Shown here: positions 25,173-33,912 of the stretch, one piece after another | Layout: each line of letters begins with the position of its first letter | Position numbering within the stretch: the first letter of the stretch is position 1 | NCBI GenBank assembly: GCA_031254195.1 | Contig: JAIRUW010000014.1 | Location: 1 to 46,607 of the forward strand | From: Oscillospiraceae bacterium | GTDB lineage: Bacteria; Bacillota; Clostridia; Oscillospirales; UBA929 | Length of the DNA: 46,607 nt | Reading direction: 5' to 3' | The notes under the pieces: model-generated | Seen by the model: only the letters and a program-made list of their open reading frames with translations | What the model was told of the DNA's origin: nothing | The model's database searches: none | Translations under genes and position numbers: made by a program

Positions 25173-25694
25173 TTATACGGCCATGTCTATGTATTGCCCC
25201 AAAAGTCCCATGTCCAATCGCGCTAAGTCCGGGTTTGCGGGGTCCCTCGCTTCGGTCATCCCGCCTGAGACGAACAGCCGGCGGCAATCGGGGCAGAAAG
25301 CGGTGGCCAGCCTGACCGATGGGAACCGGATCTGGCCGCGCTCAGGCACATCGAGCGACACGCAGGAATCACCGAAGCCGAACGCTTCCTTTGCCATCTT
25401 GCAGGCCTCGCAGGATTCCCCGCCCATCGCGTTTTGGATCGCTTCCGCCTGTGTCCTGGGCTGTCTGCCGTAGGAAGGGCCGAAGTATGTGACGTCGGGC
25501 CTGCCGTCCGGGCTGTAAAGCGTAAGGCGCGGCACCGCCCCGCTGGTCCCCGGGCGGGGAGTGATGAAATCATAGCCGCTGTCAATCACAGAGAAGGACG
25601 AAACACGTTTCAGCGCGGGTTCGGACGCAACAGTATGGCGCGGCAGGACGCGCCCGTCGCGGAAAAAGGTATAGCCCATCGGTTGTATGCGCAT
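25173..25694 (-). CDS. Unrecognised protein with two Cys pairs
   Basis: A 173-residue soluble protein that I do not recognise. Two CxxC pairs, CEAC (about 92-95) and CPDC (about 134-137), suggest a bound zinc ion. The N-terminus opens MRIQPMGYTFFRDGRVLP and the C-terminus ends ARLDMGLLGQYIDMAV, with no signal peptide and no membrane helix. GGAGG lies 9 bases before ATG 25694. It begins 30 bases after the metK stop on the same strand and could be read from the metK promoter. Codon use is like that of its neighbours, so it appears to be a real gene. Confidence 0.7.
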   Translation of the reverse strand: MRIQPMGYTFFRDGRVLPRHTVASEPALKRVSSFSVIDSGYDFITPRPGTSGAVPRLTLYSPDGRPDVTYFGPSYGRQPRTQAEAIQNAMGGESCEACKMAKEAFGFGDSCVSLDVPERGQIRFPSVRLATAFCPDCRRLFVSGGMTEARDPANPDLARLDMGLLGQYIDMAV

Positions 25695-25724
25695 GACAGT
25701 CCGCCTCCATGCACAAGGTTTGGG

Positions 25725-26858
25725 TTATTTTACAGCGGCTTTGAGAGCGTCAACGCGGTCGGTCCGCTCCCATGTCAGGCCGGGGCGGCCAAAATGCCCG
25801 TAGGAAGCCAGCGGCTCATATATTGGGCGGCGCAGGTTAAGGGCCTTGATGATTTCGGCGGGGCGCAAATCAAAGGCGGCGCGCACCGCGTCGGCGAGCC
25901 TGTTGTCCGGGACTGTCCCGGTGCCGAATGTATCGACAAAGACACTGACCGGCTCCGCTACGCCGATGGCGTAAGCCAGCTCGATCTCGCATTTGCTGCA
26001 CAGCCCGGCCGCCACAAGGTTTTTCGCGGCGTACCGCGCCATGTAGGCGGCGCTGCGGTCTACCTTGGTGGGGTCTTTGCCGGAGAAGCACCCGCCGCCG
26101 TGGCGGGCGTAGCCGCCGTAGGTATCGACGATGATCTTGCGCCCGGTCAGGCCCGAGTCGCCCTGTGGCCCGCCGACCACAAACCGTCCGGTCGGGTTGA
26201 TGTAAAGCAGTGTATCCTTGTCAATCAGTCCCTTTGGCAGGGCTTGTCCGATGACCCGTTCCCGTATCCCCTTGCGCAAAACCTCGATGTCCATGTCGTC
26301 ATGCTGGCTGGATACGACGACAGTGTGGATGCGTTCCACCTTGCCGTTATTGCCGTACTGCACGGTGACCTGCGCCTTGCCGTCGGGGCGCAGATAGGGC
26401 AGGCTCCCGTCGCGCCGCGCCGCCGCCAGCTCCTTGCAGAGAATGTGGGAATAAGTGATGGCGGCCGGCATAAGCTCGGGAGTCTCATCGCAGGCGTAGC
26501 CGAACATCATACCCTGGTCGCCCGCGCCGTCGCGGTCCACGCCTAACGCGATGTCGGGGCTCTGCTCGTCGATCGAGGTCAGCACGGCGCAGGAGCGCGC
26601 TTCAAAGCCATGAGCAGGGTTGTCATAACCGATTTTAGCGATGGTGTCGCGCACGATGCCGGGAATATCGACATACCCTTTTTCCATAGAAATCTCGCCC
26701 ATCACCAGCGCCATGCCGGTGGTGACAATGGTCTCGCACGCCACCCGCGCCATCGGATCCTGTGTGAGGAAAGCGTCCAGCACCGCGTCGGAGATCTGGT
26801 CGCATACCTTGTCAGGATGGCCTTCGGTGACCGATTCGGATGTGAAGAGATGTTTCAT
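25725..26858 (-). CDS. metK: S-adenosylmethionine synthetase
   Basis: A 377-residue MetK of normal length, with [20 protein letters not shown] at the N-terminus (GHPDK loop at 13-17), [12 protein letters not shown] as the adenine/methionine loop, and [19 protein letters not shown] as the phosphate-binding loop. It makes SAM from methionine and ATP. The 133 bases before it hold no SAM riboswitch that I can see, so the control, often an S-box in Firmicutes, may differ. An AAAGGA site lies about 12 bases before the ATG. It feeds the SAM-recycling enzymes MtaD and AhcY encoded in this window. Confidence 0.97.
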   Translation of the reverse strand: MKHLFTSESVTEGHPDKVCDQISDAVLDAFLTQDPMARVACETIVTTGMALVMGEISMEKGYVDIPGIVRDTIAKIGYDNPAHGFEARSCAVLTSIDEQSPDIALGVDRDGAGDQGMMFGYACDETPELMPAAITYSHILCKELAAARRDGSLPYLRPDGKAQVTVQYGNNGKVERIHTVVVSSQHDDMDIEVLRKGIRERVIGQALPKGLIDKDTLLYINPTGRFVVGGPQGDSGLTGRKIIVDTYGGYARHGGGCFSGKDPTKVDRSAAYMARYAAKNLVAAGLCSKCEIELAYAIGVAEPVSVFVDTFGTGTVPDNRLADAVRAAFDLRPAEIIKALNLRRPIYEPLASYGHFGRPGLTWERTDRVDALKAAVK

Positions 26859-26991
26859 AATGTAGACCGAGTCCTTTCTGTTATATTATCAATACTATGT
26901 GTCTTGCTAGACTTGCAATTTTTTGTTTCGCCGTGACTAGGTTGACCGCTTGACCATAATTGACTGCCTTATCATGGTTTGGGTTGGCATT

Positions 26992-28677
26992 TCATTTTGG
27001 GATGCCACTTAAATAGGCCGCTTGCTCGTATGGCATATAGCAATTTATATCATAAGTTGGATTAACTGTTATGCTGTATTTTTCCTGCGGTTCAAGCCTT
27101 GAGGAAGTTGTTGTGGGAAATATATTATTGGGGTAGGGTCGATAAAAAGAATGACCAAAATAAGTGTTTTCAGTAAAGATGGAAATTGTGCCATCGGCTC
27201 CATATTTAACATAATCAAACCATCGCTCACTGCTACTATCACTTTCTATTGAAATAGCATGTGTTGCCGAACTGGTTATAGTGTATGTTTGAGATGTCGA
27301 AAGTATAAAGCGGTAAAATGCTGGCGTAGTTGATTCGGTAATGAGTATGCTATTGGCCATTTCACTTGGAATGGTTATATATATATCGTTTGCGTTGACT
27401 GTTATACGAAACATTTCCCGAGATTCAAGCCTCGATGAAGTTGTTGTAGGGAATATATTGTTCGGATAAGGACGATAATATGAGTGACCAAAATAGGTGT
27501 TTTCTCTCCAAGCGGTAACCGTGCCGTCAGCTCCATACTTGATATAATCAAGCATTTGGCTACTGTTAGAATTGCTTGACAATGAAATACTGTCTGTGGA
27601 TGTATTAAAAATATCGTAAGTCTTTCCTGCCTGTAGAGTTGCTCTGGCTACTACTGACGATGTGTCCCAATGTATCTGTTTAGAAGTATCTGCTTCTGGT
27701 GATATTGGAGACGGTGTGGATGTACCCCGTTCCTCAACACTCATCGTGCTGGTAAAGTTCAGATACCAATCCCGCGCAGTAGAACCCCCGGAACGGAAAA
27801 AATACCGCGTCGTGCCATCGGACATGGTTAACCGTTTAGTGCAGTAGAGCGTATACGCCGCTGTTTTTGGTGTGTATAATGTCACTCTTGATGTGGAGGT
27901 TGGGCTTGTGTAGCCGTAGACAGTGGTATTCGCCGGTATTGCAACAATAAACTCGCCATCAACGCTGCTCACAACGGAAAGTTGTCCTTGTGATGGGGTA
28001 GAGTTTGTCCCTCCTTGCTTAAACCGCGCTTCAAGAGTCCTATTGCGCTCGGCGGGGAAGCTAAACGTCACATTTGAGTTGACCAATGTACCACTCTCAT
28101 ACCAGCCATCGAATTGCCAACCGCTGTTCGGGTAGGCCATTACCTGTATTTGCGTAAGCCTATTGTTGGCAGTGGCAACATACTTGAGGATTGAGCCGCC
28201 GCCTGCTGTCTTGCCCCCTTGACTTGGCGAGGCTGTAACAGTGATCTGCACCCTCTCTGCTGCCGGAGCCGCAGGGCCAGATTGGGAACGTACAGTGGGC
28301 AAACTAGGTCCCCAGCTCCAGGGAAACCTGATGATTACTCCTTGCCCTTTGTTGTTTTCTATTCGGATTTTAGAAACAGTATCTTTGTTGATTTCACCCG
28401 TGAAAGCTAAGAGTAATGTCTCAAACCAGCCAGTACCACCGGTAATCATGCCCTTTGTTATGTCGTAAAAGTCTTTTAATGTGGGGGCGCTTAATGCACT
28501 TAATTTATCAAGCAGTTTTATTGTATCGGAGTAGGACAAATAAACATCAATGTAGTTCCACCAACTTATATCTGCCTTAGACATGCCACCGGGTGTAGTA
28601 GCAAATGTGAAATTGACTGTAGAAAAGACCATAACGATGACTAAAGTACATGCGATTATTTTATTGAATTTTTTCAT
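26992..28677 (-). CDS. Secreted protein with a bacterial repeat domain and a duplicated C-terminal module
   Basis: A 561-residue exported protein. A signal peptide (KKFNKIIACTLVIVMVFSTV, cleavage near ATFA-T at about 27) starts it. Around residues 145-215 there is an immunoglobulin-like bacterial repeat of the kind ending GWYESG, with the strand pattern AERNRTLEARF. The last third carries two copies of a 52-residue module, at residues 377-428 and 488-539, with the shared run YRPYPNNIFPTTTSSRLE. No LPXTG motif or SLH domain is seen, so anchoring is unknown. It is AT-richer than the core genes and lies 28 bases after the SLH gene, likely in one transcript. Function unknown. Confidence 0.82.
   Translation of the reverse strand: MKKFNKIIACTLVIVMVFSTVNFTFATTPGGMSKADISWWNYIDVYLSYSDTIKLLDKLSALSAPTLKDFYDITKGMITGGTGWFETLLLAFTGEINKDTVSKIRIENNKGQGVIIRFPWSWGPSLPTVRSQSGPAAPAAERVQITVTASPSQGGKTAGGGSILKYVATANNRLTQIQVMAYPNSGWQFDGWYESGTLVNSNVTFSFPAERNRTLEARFKQGGTNSTPSQGQLSVVSSVDGEFIVAIPANTTVYGYTSPTSTSRVTLYTPKTAAYTLYCTKRLTMSDGTTRYFFRSGGSTARDWYLNFTSTMSVEERGTSTPSPISPEADTSKQIHWDTSSVVARATLQAGKTYDIFNTSTDSISLSSNSNSSQMLDYIKYGADGTVTAWRENTYFGHSYYRPYPNNIFPTTTSSRLESREMFRITVNANDIYITIPSEMANSILITESTTPAFYRFILSTSQTYTITSSATHAISIESDSSSERWFDYVKYGADGTISIFTENTYFGHSFYRPYPNNIFPTTTSSRLEPQEKYSITVNPTYDINCYMPYEQAAYLSGIPK
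27061..27216 (-). repeat. Second copy of the 52-residue module in the secreted protein
   Basis: Encodes residues 488-539, starting DYVKYGADG and ending YSITVN. It matches the copy at 27394-27549 over its full length, with an unbroken run of 18 identical residues, while the DNA differs at many third positions. Confidence 0.9.
27394..27549 (-). repeat. First copy of the 52-residue module in the secreted protein
   Basis: Encodes residues 377-428, starting DYIKYGADG and ending FRITVN. The start of this copy lies 333 bases (111 codons) from the start of the second. Confidence 0.9.
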
Positions 28678-28704
28678 TGCTATGTTCCTCCACTCAATAT
28701 TGAA

Positions 28705-29754
28705 TTATTCGGCAATCCATTGGTATCTAAATCGCAAGATAATACTGTCCGCTTGCAAGATCAAAATCTCGCCATTTTTAGTTAGGGTTGTAACATACCC
28801 TTCGCTATTTGTTATCGAAATGGAAGTACCGTTTTGAACGTATGTACCAAACTCGACAATGTTAATGTATGTATCGTTGCTTACGTCATACTCGATAGTA
28901 TGATTAAACATACTGACTGTACCATCGTCATTGAACCAATAATAAGGTGTCCCCGCAGAGAAAAGGTTTCCGTATTCATCTTCCGAGACAGTAACCCCAG
29001 ATATAACTATGCTTTCAAGCGCCCATACGCCTACGATTCCGACATCTATGGGTGGATTATTCGAGATTCCCAATTTATCAAGGTTGGTGTTATTAAATGT
29101 AACGACACTCTCCTGCCTCGTATATGTCCGCAGAGGGGTAAACGTCGGCGGATTGGCCGTGCTGGTGCCGGACATGATTCCGTTGGCGCGGACGAAGTTG
29201 ATGCCCGGACGCGCCCAGCTGTCCGCCGCGTCCATGTCGGAGAAGTCGGCGATAGGCGGGGCGCTCACATCCGCGCCGATGGCGCGGCAGGTGTTCAGTA
29301 TCATGGTCGCGGCCTGCTGGCGGTTGAACTGACCATCGGGGTTAAACCGTCCGGGGGTGGAATCGGTGGGCGCTACCTCGCCGCCGGTAATCCCGATGCG
29401 GTAGGCGGCTAATATGTTTGGGTCATCGGTGTCGCTGAATGTATGGCTCATTCTTTCAGGCAACCCGCGCTCCGTTACAATCTCAGCGATAGGCTTATCC
29501 AATGCGTACTCCACCCAGCGGACGGCGAGGACGCAGAACTCGGCGCGGGTAATGACGCTCTTATAGTTGTCCTGTATGGCAGGGGGTACAAAACCTTTGC
29601 CGAGCGCCTCCGTGATGCCGCCATGCGCCCAGCTGTCGGCGGTGTCGAGGTTGGGGGCGGACATGTCCGATGCAACTGCTTCTTGTTGTGTAATTGGTAG
29701 CAAAAATGTCACCATTATAGCTAATGCCAAAGCCACGTTGAGATTTTTTTTCAC
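28705..29754 (-). CDS. Secreted protein with SLH domains
   Basis: A roughly 350-residue exported protein. A signal peptide (KKNLNVALALAIMVTFLLP) is followed by SLH repeats that anchor to secondary cell-wall polymers: SWAHGGITEALGKGFV with ITRAEFCVLAVRW, then FNRQQAATMILNTCRAIG, and SWARPGINFVRANGIMSGTS with YTRQESVVTFNN. The last 100 residues resemble a small lipocalin-like beta domain (GIVGVWALESIVISG, then GTPYYWFNDDGTVSMF). I take GTG 29754 as the start because the AAAGG site lies too close to ATG 29766, but the latter is also possible. It is followed by the duplicated-module protein, likely co-transcribed. Confidence 0.85.
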   Translation of the reverse strand: MKKNLNVALALAIMVTFLLPITQQEAVASDMSAPNLDTADSWAHGGITEALGKGFVPPAIQDNYKSVITRAEFCVLAVRWVEYALDKPIAEIVTERGLPERMSHTFSDTDDPNILAAYRIGITGGEVAPTDSTPGRFNPDGQFNRQQAATMILNTCRAIGADVSAPPIADFSDMDAADSWARPGINFVRANGIMSGTSTANPPTFTPLRTYTRQESVVTFNNTNLDKLGISNNPPIDVGIVGVWALESIVISGVTVSEDEYGNLFSAGTPYYWFNDDGTVSMFNHTIEYDVSNDTYINIVEFGTYVQNGTSISITNSEGYVTTLTKNGEILILQADSIILRFRYQWIAE

Positions 29755-29777
29755 TGAACTGATCATCCTTTCGCTTT

Positions 29778-29807
29778 AGTGTATGGCCGGCATTCATCAA
29801 AATTCAA
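29778..29807 (-). promoter_or_regulatory. Probable promoter of the SLH gene
   Basis: Minus strand TTGAAT (29802-29807), 18 bases, TACACT (29778-29783). Transcription would start only about 15 bases before the gene, leaving a very short leader with a GAAAGG site. Confidence 0.45.
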
Positions 29808-29836
29808 TTGACAAGTTGTAGATGATCGCTTAATTC

Positions 29837-31075
29837 TCACTGCGCTTCCAGATACTTTTTCTGGACTTCCGTCAATTTGTCGATTGTCATGCCCATCGAG
29901 AGCAGTTTCAGTTCGCTCACCCGCGCGTCGATCTCATGCGGCACGGGGTAAACGCCCGGTTTCAGCCCGGAGCCGTGTTGGAGCATATGTTTCAGCGCCA
30001 GCGCCTGTACGCCGAAGCTCATGTCCATGATTTCGACCGGGTGGCCGTTGCCGGCGGCGAGGTTGCACAGCCGCCCCTCGGCGATGACGTTGAGGTACCG
30101 GCCGTCTTTTTGCTTGTAAGCCATGATGCCGTCGCGGCGGGGGATGGCTTCTATGGAGTTCTCCCGCAGCCATTTGACGTCCACTTCTACGTCAAAATGC
30201 CCCGCGTTGGCTAAAATCACGCCGTCTTTCATCTTAGCGTAATGCCGGTCAACGACGACGTCGTTGCAGCCGGTCACAGTGATGAAGAAGTCCCCGTGGG
30301 CGGCGGCGTCGTCCATGGTCATGACGGTGTGCCCGTCGTTGACGGCTTCGATGGCCTTGACCGGATCGATCTCAGTGACGATCACCCTCGCGCCCAGCCC
30401 CGCGGCCCGCATAGCCACGCCGCGCCCGCACCAGCCGTAACCGGCGATGACGACAGCCTTGCCGGAGACTTGGAGGTTGGTGGTGTTCATCAGCGCGTCC
30501 CATGTGGACTGGCCCGTGCCGTAGCGGTTGTCGAAGAGGTGCTTCATGTCGGCGTCGTTGACCGCCATCACCGGAAACCTCAGCTGCCCTGTCCTGTGGC
30601 GCGCGTGCAGTCTATGTACCCCGGTCGTCGTCTCCTCGGTCGCGCCGATCAGGGCTTCGCCCAGACGTTCCGCCGGACCGTGCAATAACTCGGTCAGGTC
30701 GCCGCCGTCGTCTAATATCAGATGCGGCTTGCATGACAGCGCCGCCGTCAGGTGTTCGGTATACTCCCGGTCGGTGCAGCCGTGGACGGCGTAAACGTTC
30801 ACGCCCATATCGGCCAGCGCCGCAGCCACGTCGTCCTGCGTCGAGAGGGGGTTGCAGCCGGTGGAGTGGACTTCCGCGCCGCCCTCCGCAAGCGTCAGGG
30901 CAAGGCAGGCGGTTTTGGCTTCGAGATGGACGCTGGTTGTGACCCTAAATCCTTTGAATGGTTTTTTTTCGGAAAGATTCGCACCGATGGCGTTCAAAAC
31001 CGGCATATACGCCCGCGCCCAGGCGATTTTTCGCCGCCCGGACTCCGCAAGCGCCGCGTCGCGGATGATGGACAC
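29837..31075 (-). CDS. ahcY: Adenosylhomocysteinase (possibly S-inosylhomocysteine hydrolase)
   Basis: A 412-residue enzyme of the short form (no 40-residue insert) found in Thermotoga, archaea and some Clostridia. HLEAKTACLALTL and GATEETTTGVHRL hold the active-site region, DNRYGTGQSTWDALM follows, and VVIAGYGWCGRGVAMRA is the NAD-binding loop, with VLANAGHFDVEV-type strand after it. It splits S-adenosylhomocysteine to adenosine and homocysteine using bound NAD. Because an MtaD homologue is present, it may act on the deaminated product instead, as in Methanocaldococcus. GTG 31075 fits the AAAGGGG site at 9 bases; a TTG at 31084 is adjacent to the site and unlikely. Confidence 0.93.
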   Translation of the reverse strand: MSIIRDAALAESGRRKIAWARAYMPVLNAIGANLSEKKPFKGFRVTTSVHLEAKTACLALTLAEGGAEVHSTGCNPLSTQDDVAAALADMGVNVYAVHGCTDREYTEHLTAALSCKPHLILDDGGDLTELLHGPAERLGEALIGATEETTTGVHRLHARHRTGQLRFPVMAVNDADMKHLFDNRYGTGQSTWDALMNTTNLQVSGKAVVIAGYGWCGRGVAMRAAGLGARVIVTEIDPVKAIEAVNDGHTVMTMDDAAAHGDFFITVTGCNDVVVDRHYAKMKDGVILANAGHFDVEVDVKWLRENSIEAIPRRDGIMAYKQKDGRYLNVIAEGRLCNLAAGNGHPVEIMDMSFGVQALALKHMLQHGSGLKPGVYPVPHEIDARVSELKLLSMGMTIDKLTEVQKKYLEAQ

Positions 31076-31107
31076 AACACTCAACCCCTTTACATAACGC
31101 TCTGTCT

Positions 31108-31136
31108 ATGATACCATATAATCAACAAATTGGCAA
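31108..31136 (-). promoter_or_regulatory. Promoter of ahcY
   Basis: Minus strand TTGCCA (31131-31136), 17 bases, TATCAT (31108-31113). It faces the XRE-cupin gene, whose own candidate TATAAT (31117-31122) lies inside the spacer, so the two divergent units share about 70 bases of control DNA. Confidence 0.65.
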
Positions 31137-31150
31137 GGGGCATATGAGAG

Positions 31151-31696
31151 ATGGACGAGATTCGGCAAATGGCGGCCAGGATGCGCGAACTGCGTGAAAT
31201 ATGCGACTTTACAACAGGAGAAGTCGCGCAAAAGCTCAATATCGCCGAGGCGGATTACATCCGGTACGAGACGGACGGAGAGGACGTCCCAATCAACGTG
31301 CTGTTCAGGCTGGCGGCGGTTTTGGGAGTGGATCTCAACGAGCTGCTGACCGGGCGCGCGCCGCATTTGGAGTCCTACTGCCTCGTCAAGCGCGGGAAGG
31401 GCATGACAATCGACCGGTACCCCGGCTATGGGTTCCAGTCGCTGGCTTACACCTACAAGCACCGAGTTATGGAGCCCCTTCTGGTCACAGTGGAGCCGGG
31501 CGGGCCGGACCCCGCGCCGGTGTCGCACGGGGGGCAGGAGTTCAATATGTGCCTGGAGGGCACGATGGAACTGCTTTTCGACGGCAAAACTATACGGCTG
31601 GAAGAGGGCGACAGTGTGTATTTCAACCCCGGCCGCCCCCACGGGCAAAGGGCTGTCGGAGGAAGGGTGCGGTTTTTGACCGTCATCACATTGTAA
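31151..31696 (+). CDS. XRE-family regulator with C-terminal cupin domain
   Basis: A 181-residue regulator. A lambda-repressor-type helix-turn-helix fills residues about 8-66 (MRELREICDFTTGEVAQKL, then LFRLAAVLGVDLNELLTG), and a cupin barrel with metal-ligand histidine and glutamate follows (VSHGGQEFNMCLEGTMEL, then GDSVYFNPGRPHGQRA). XRE-cupin proteins of this size often stand next to an AMP-forming acyl-CoA ligase in Clostridia, as here, and probably sense the ligase substrate or product. The ribosome site AAGGGG is 10 bases before ATG 31151. The next cupin gene starts 11 bases on. Confidence 0.9.
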   Translation: MDEIRQMAARMRELREICDFTTGEVAQKLNIAEADYIRYETDGEDVPINVLFRLAAVLGVDLNELLTGRAPHLESYCLVKRGKGMTIDRYPGYGFQSLAYTYKHRVMEPLLVTVEPGGPDPAPVSHGGQEFNMCLEGTMELLFDGKTIRLEEGDSVYFNPGRPHGQRAVGGRVRFLTVITL

Positions 31697-31707
31697 GGGA
31701 GGCAGTC

Positions 31708-32205
31708 ATGAAAAAACTGATTCTGACGAGTATAGGTGAATTGAATCCAAAGCACCAAAGCGGACACGAGCAATATGAATATAGCAAGTATGAGGTTACA
31801 GACAGCCGGGATAAGTATGAGGTCGCGAGTCCGAATGAAGGGAATCAAACCGTTGTGGCCTTCTACACAATACCGCCCGGCAAGTCAAACTATCCTTTTC
31901 ACTACCATACCACAAATGAAGAGGTCTTTTACTTTATTTCCGGCAACGGTATTTTAGAGACAAATGACGAAAAACGTCCCGTTAAAGCGGGAGATATAGC
32001 TGTATGCCCTGCCGGAGAGAGCGGAGCGCATAAAATCACAAATACCTCCGATACAGAAAATCTTGTTTATTTGGATGTGGATACGAATCATACACCCGAT
32101 ATAGCGTATTATCCGCATTCAAATAAGGTTGGGATTCGGGCCGCCGGCGGCGTCAGGGACAATTACAGCTTAAACAGCAAAGTGGATTATTATGACAATG
32201 AATGA
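31708..32205 (+). CDS. Cupin-domain protein
   Basis: From ATG 31708 (AGGGAGG 5 bases upstream) 165 residues are encoded. A single cupin fold is clear: FHYHTTNEEVFYFISGNG has the first metal-binding histidines and glutamate, and AGDIAVCPAGESGAHKITN the second motif with its histidine. It starts MKKLILTSIGELNPKHQSG and ends SLNSKVDYYDNE, with no signal peptide. Cupins of this type are small enzymes or binding proteins; the substrate is unknown. Codon use is AT-richer than in the flanking regulator and ligase, so this gene may have been inserted between them. Confidence 0.85.
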   Translation: MKKLILTSIGELNPKHQSGHEQYEYSKYEVTDSRDKYEVASPNEGNQTVVAFYTIPPGKSNYPFHYHTTNEEVFYFISGNGILETNDEKRPVKAGDIAVCPAGESGAHKITNTSDTENLVYLDVDTNHTPDIAYYPHSNKVGIRAAGGVRDNYSLNSKVDYYDNE

Positions 32206-32276
32206 TAGAGATTATCAATGTCGGGCATAGACGGGAAGTCTATGAGATGGGGCGCTGATATACAGGAGATGATAAG

Positions 32277-33833
32277 ATGGGTTTATTGGAGAGATTCTTA
32301 CCCCGTATAGAGTTTGACTCTTACGAGGATTTTATGGAGAATTATCAATTAAATGTACCCGAACGGTTCAATTTTGGCTATGATGTAGTAGACGCGTGGG
32401 CGGGGCTGGAACCAGATAAGAAGGCGCTGGTGTGGTGCGACGACCACGGCGGTGAAAAGACCCTCACTTTCGGCGAAATGTCGCGCATGTCCAATCAGGC
32501 GGCGCATTGGTTTAGAGAGAAAGGCGTCGGCAAGGGAGACTCTGTGCTGCTCATCCTGCGTCAGCGCTGGGAATACTGGGTCTGCGCCGTCGCGCTGCAC
32601 AAGCTGGGCGCGGTGCTCATCCCCGGCTCGACACAGCTTACGGAGAAGGACGTCGAGTACCGCGTGGAGATGGCGGGAATCAAATTTGTGCTGACGGTTG
32701 ACGGCCTTTGGGAGTTTACTATCGGCAACTGTCCCGAAATGCTGGAACGCGTGGACACGAAAAACGAAGACCCTATGCTGATTTATTTTTCCTCCGGCAC
32801 CACCGGGATGCCCAAAATGGTCAAGCATGACTTTACCCACCCGCTGGGGCAGATTGTCACCGCCAAGTATTGGCAGCAGGTGCGGGAGAACACGCTGCAT
32901 ATGTCGCACGCCGACAGCGGCTGGGCCAAATTCGGCTGGGGCAAGATTTACGGGCAGTGGATCTGCGGGGCTTGCATCTTTGCTTATGACTTTGATAAGT
33001 TTTCGGCGAAGAATATGCTGCAAAAGATGCAGGACTACAAGCTCAAAACCTTCTGCGTCCCGCCTACGATGTACCGCTTCATGCTTCAGGAGGATATCGC
33101 CTCTTACGACCTTTCGTCCATCGAACGGTACTGCAACGCGGGGGAGCCGCTTAACCCGGAGGTTTTTGACCGGATGGAGAAGATCACCGGTAAAAAACTG
33201 GCCGAAGGGTTCGGGCAAAGCGAATCTACCGTTTTGGTCGCCGCCTTTCAATGGCTGGAGCCGAAACCGGGCAGCATGGGGAAGCCCGCGCCGCTGTACG
33301 ATATCGACATCGTGGACGAGAACGGCGACAGCTGCGAGACGGGCGTGGAAGGCGAGATTATTGTCCGGGGGCTGGATAAACCCAACGGGTTGTTCAAGGA
33401 GTATCTGGGCGACAGGGAGGCCAACGCCAAAGCCTTCCGCAACGGGGCGTATTATACCGGAGATGTGGCGTGGCGCGACGACGACGGGTATTACTGGTTT
33501 GTCGGGCGCAACGACGATGTGATCAAATGCTCCGGCTACCGGATCGGTCCTTTTGAGGTGGAAAGCGCGCTGATTCAGCATGAATCCGTGCTGGAATGCG
33601 CCGTGACCGCCGCGCCCGACCCGGTGCGCGGGCAGGTGGTTAAAGCCACAGTAGTGCTAAAGAAAGGGTTTGCGCCATCCGATATATTGATTAAGGAACT
33701 TCAGGAGCATGTAAAACGCGTCACCGCGCCGTATAAATACCCACGCATCGTTGAGTTTGTGGACGAATTGCCCAAAACGGCCAGTGGGAAAATAAAAAGA
33801 GCTGAAATTAGGAAAAATCATTATAACCGCTAA
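32277..33833 (+). CDS. AMP-forming acyl-CoA ligase
   Basis: A 518-residue member of the ANL superfamily, closest in pattern to acetyl- or medium-chain acyl-CoA synthetases. The P-loop motif YFSSGTTGMPKMV is at about residues 171-183, GFGQSE lies near 314-319, TGDVAWRDDDGYYWFVGR near 396-413, and the catalytic lysine of PKTASGKIKRAE at the end. It activates a carboxylate with ATP and couples it to CoA. Related proteins run to about 550 residues; the part between LTVDGLWEF and CPEMLERV is short here, so about 30 residues appear to be missing before the P-loop. AGGAG lies 8 bases before ATG 32277. Substrate not predictable. Confidence 0.88.
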   Translation: MGLLERFLPRIEFDSYEDFMENYQLNVPERFNFGYDVVDAWAGLEPDKKALVWCDDHGGEKTLTFGEMSRMSNQAAHWFREKGVGKGDSVLLILRQRWEYWVCAVALHKLGAVLIPGSTQLTEKDVEYRVEMAGIKFVLTVDGLWEFTIGNCPEMLERVDTKNEDPMLIYFSSGTTGMPKMVKHDFTHPLGQIVTAKYWQQVRENTLHMSHADSGWAKFGWGKIYGQWICGACIFAYDFDKFSAKNMLQKMQDYKLKTFCVPPTMYRFMLQEDIASYDLSSIERYCNAGEPLNPEVFDRMEKITGKKLAEGFGQSESTVLVAAFQWLEPKPGSMGKPAPLYDIDIVDENGDSCETGVEGEIIVRGLDKPNGLFKEYLGDREANAKAFRNGAYYTGDVAWRDDDGYYWFVGRNDDVIKCSGYRIGPFEVESALIQHESVLECAVTAAPDPVRGQVVKATVVLKKGFAPSDILIKELQEHVKRVTAPYKYPRIVEFVDELPKTASGKIKRAEIRKNHYNR

Positions 33834-33875
33834 AGATATATGTCGAAATGACGATATAGAGTTTAAGATGTGACG

Positions 33876-33891
33876 CCGAGCATACGCTCGG
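33876..33891. repeat. Hairpin with AGC-ATAC-GCT core, copy 1
   Basis: CCGAGC and GCTCGG pair around an ATAC loop, in the 79-base gap before the unknown gene at 33913. A second hairpin with the same core is at 38001-38024. There is no T-run, so it is not a simple terminator. Confidence 0.4.
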
Positions 33892-33912
33892 TACAGAACG
33901 GAGGGAACCGAT

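Noticed and set aside
25434..26546. A 370-codon plus-strand frame opposite metK
   Set aside because: It is a shadow of metK and the gene after it, with no ribosome site or family match.
26859..26991. Possible SAM riboswitch or promoter before metK
   Set aside because: The region is short and lacks the conserved S-box core. TTGCAA and TATTGA-like boxes exist but spacing and match are poor, so no promoter is listed.
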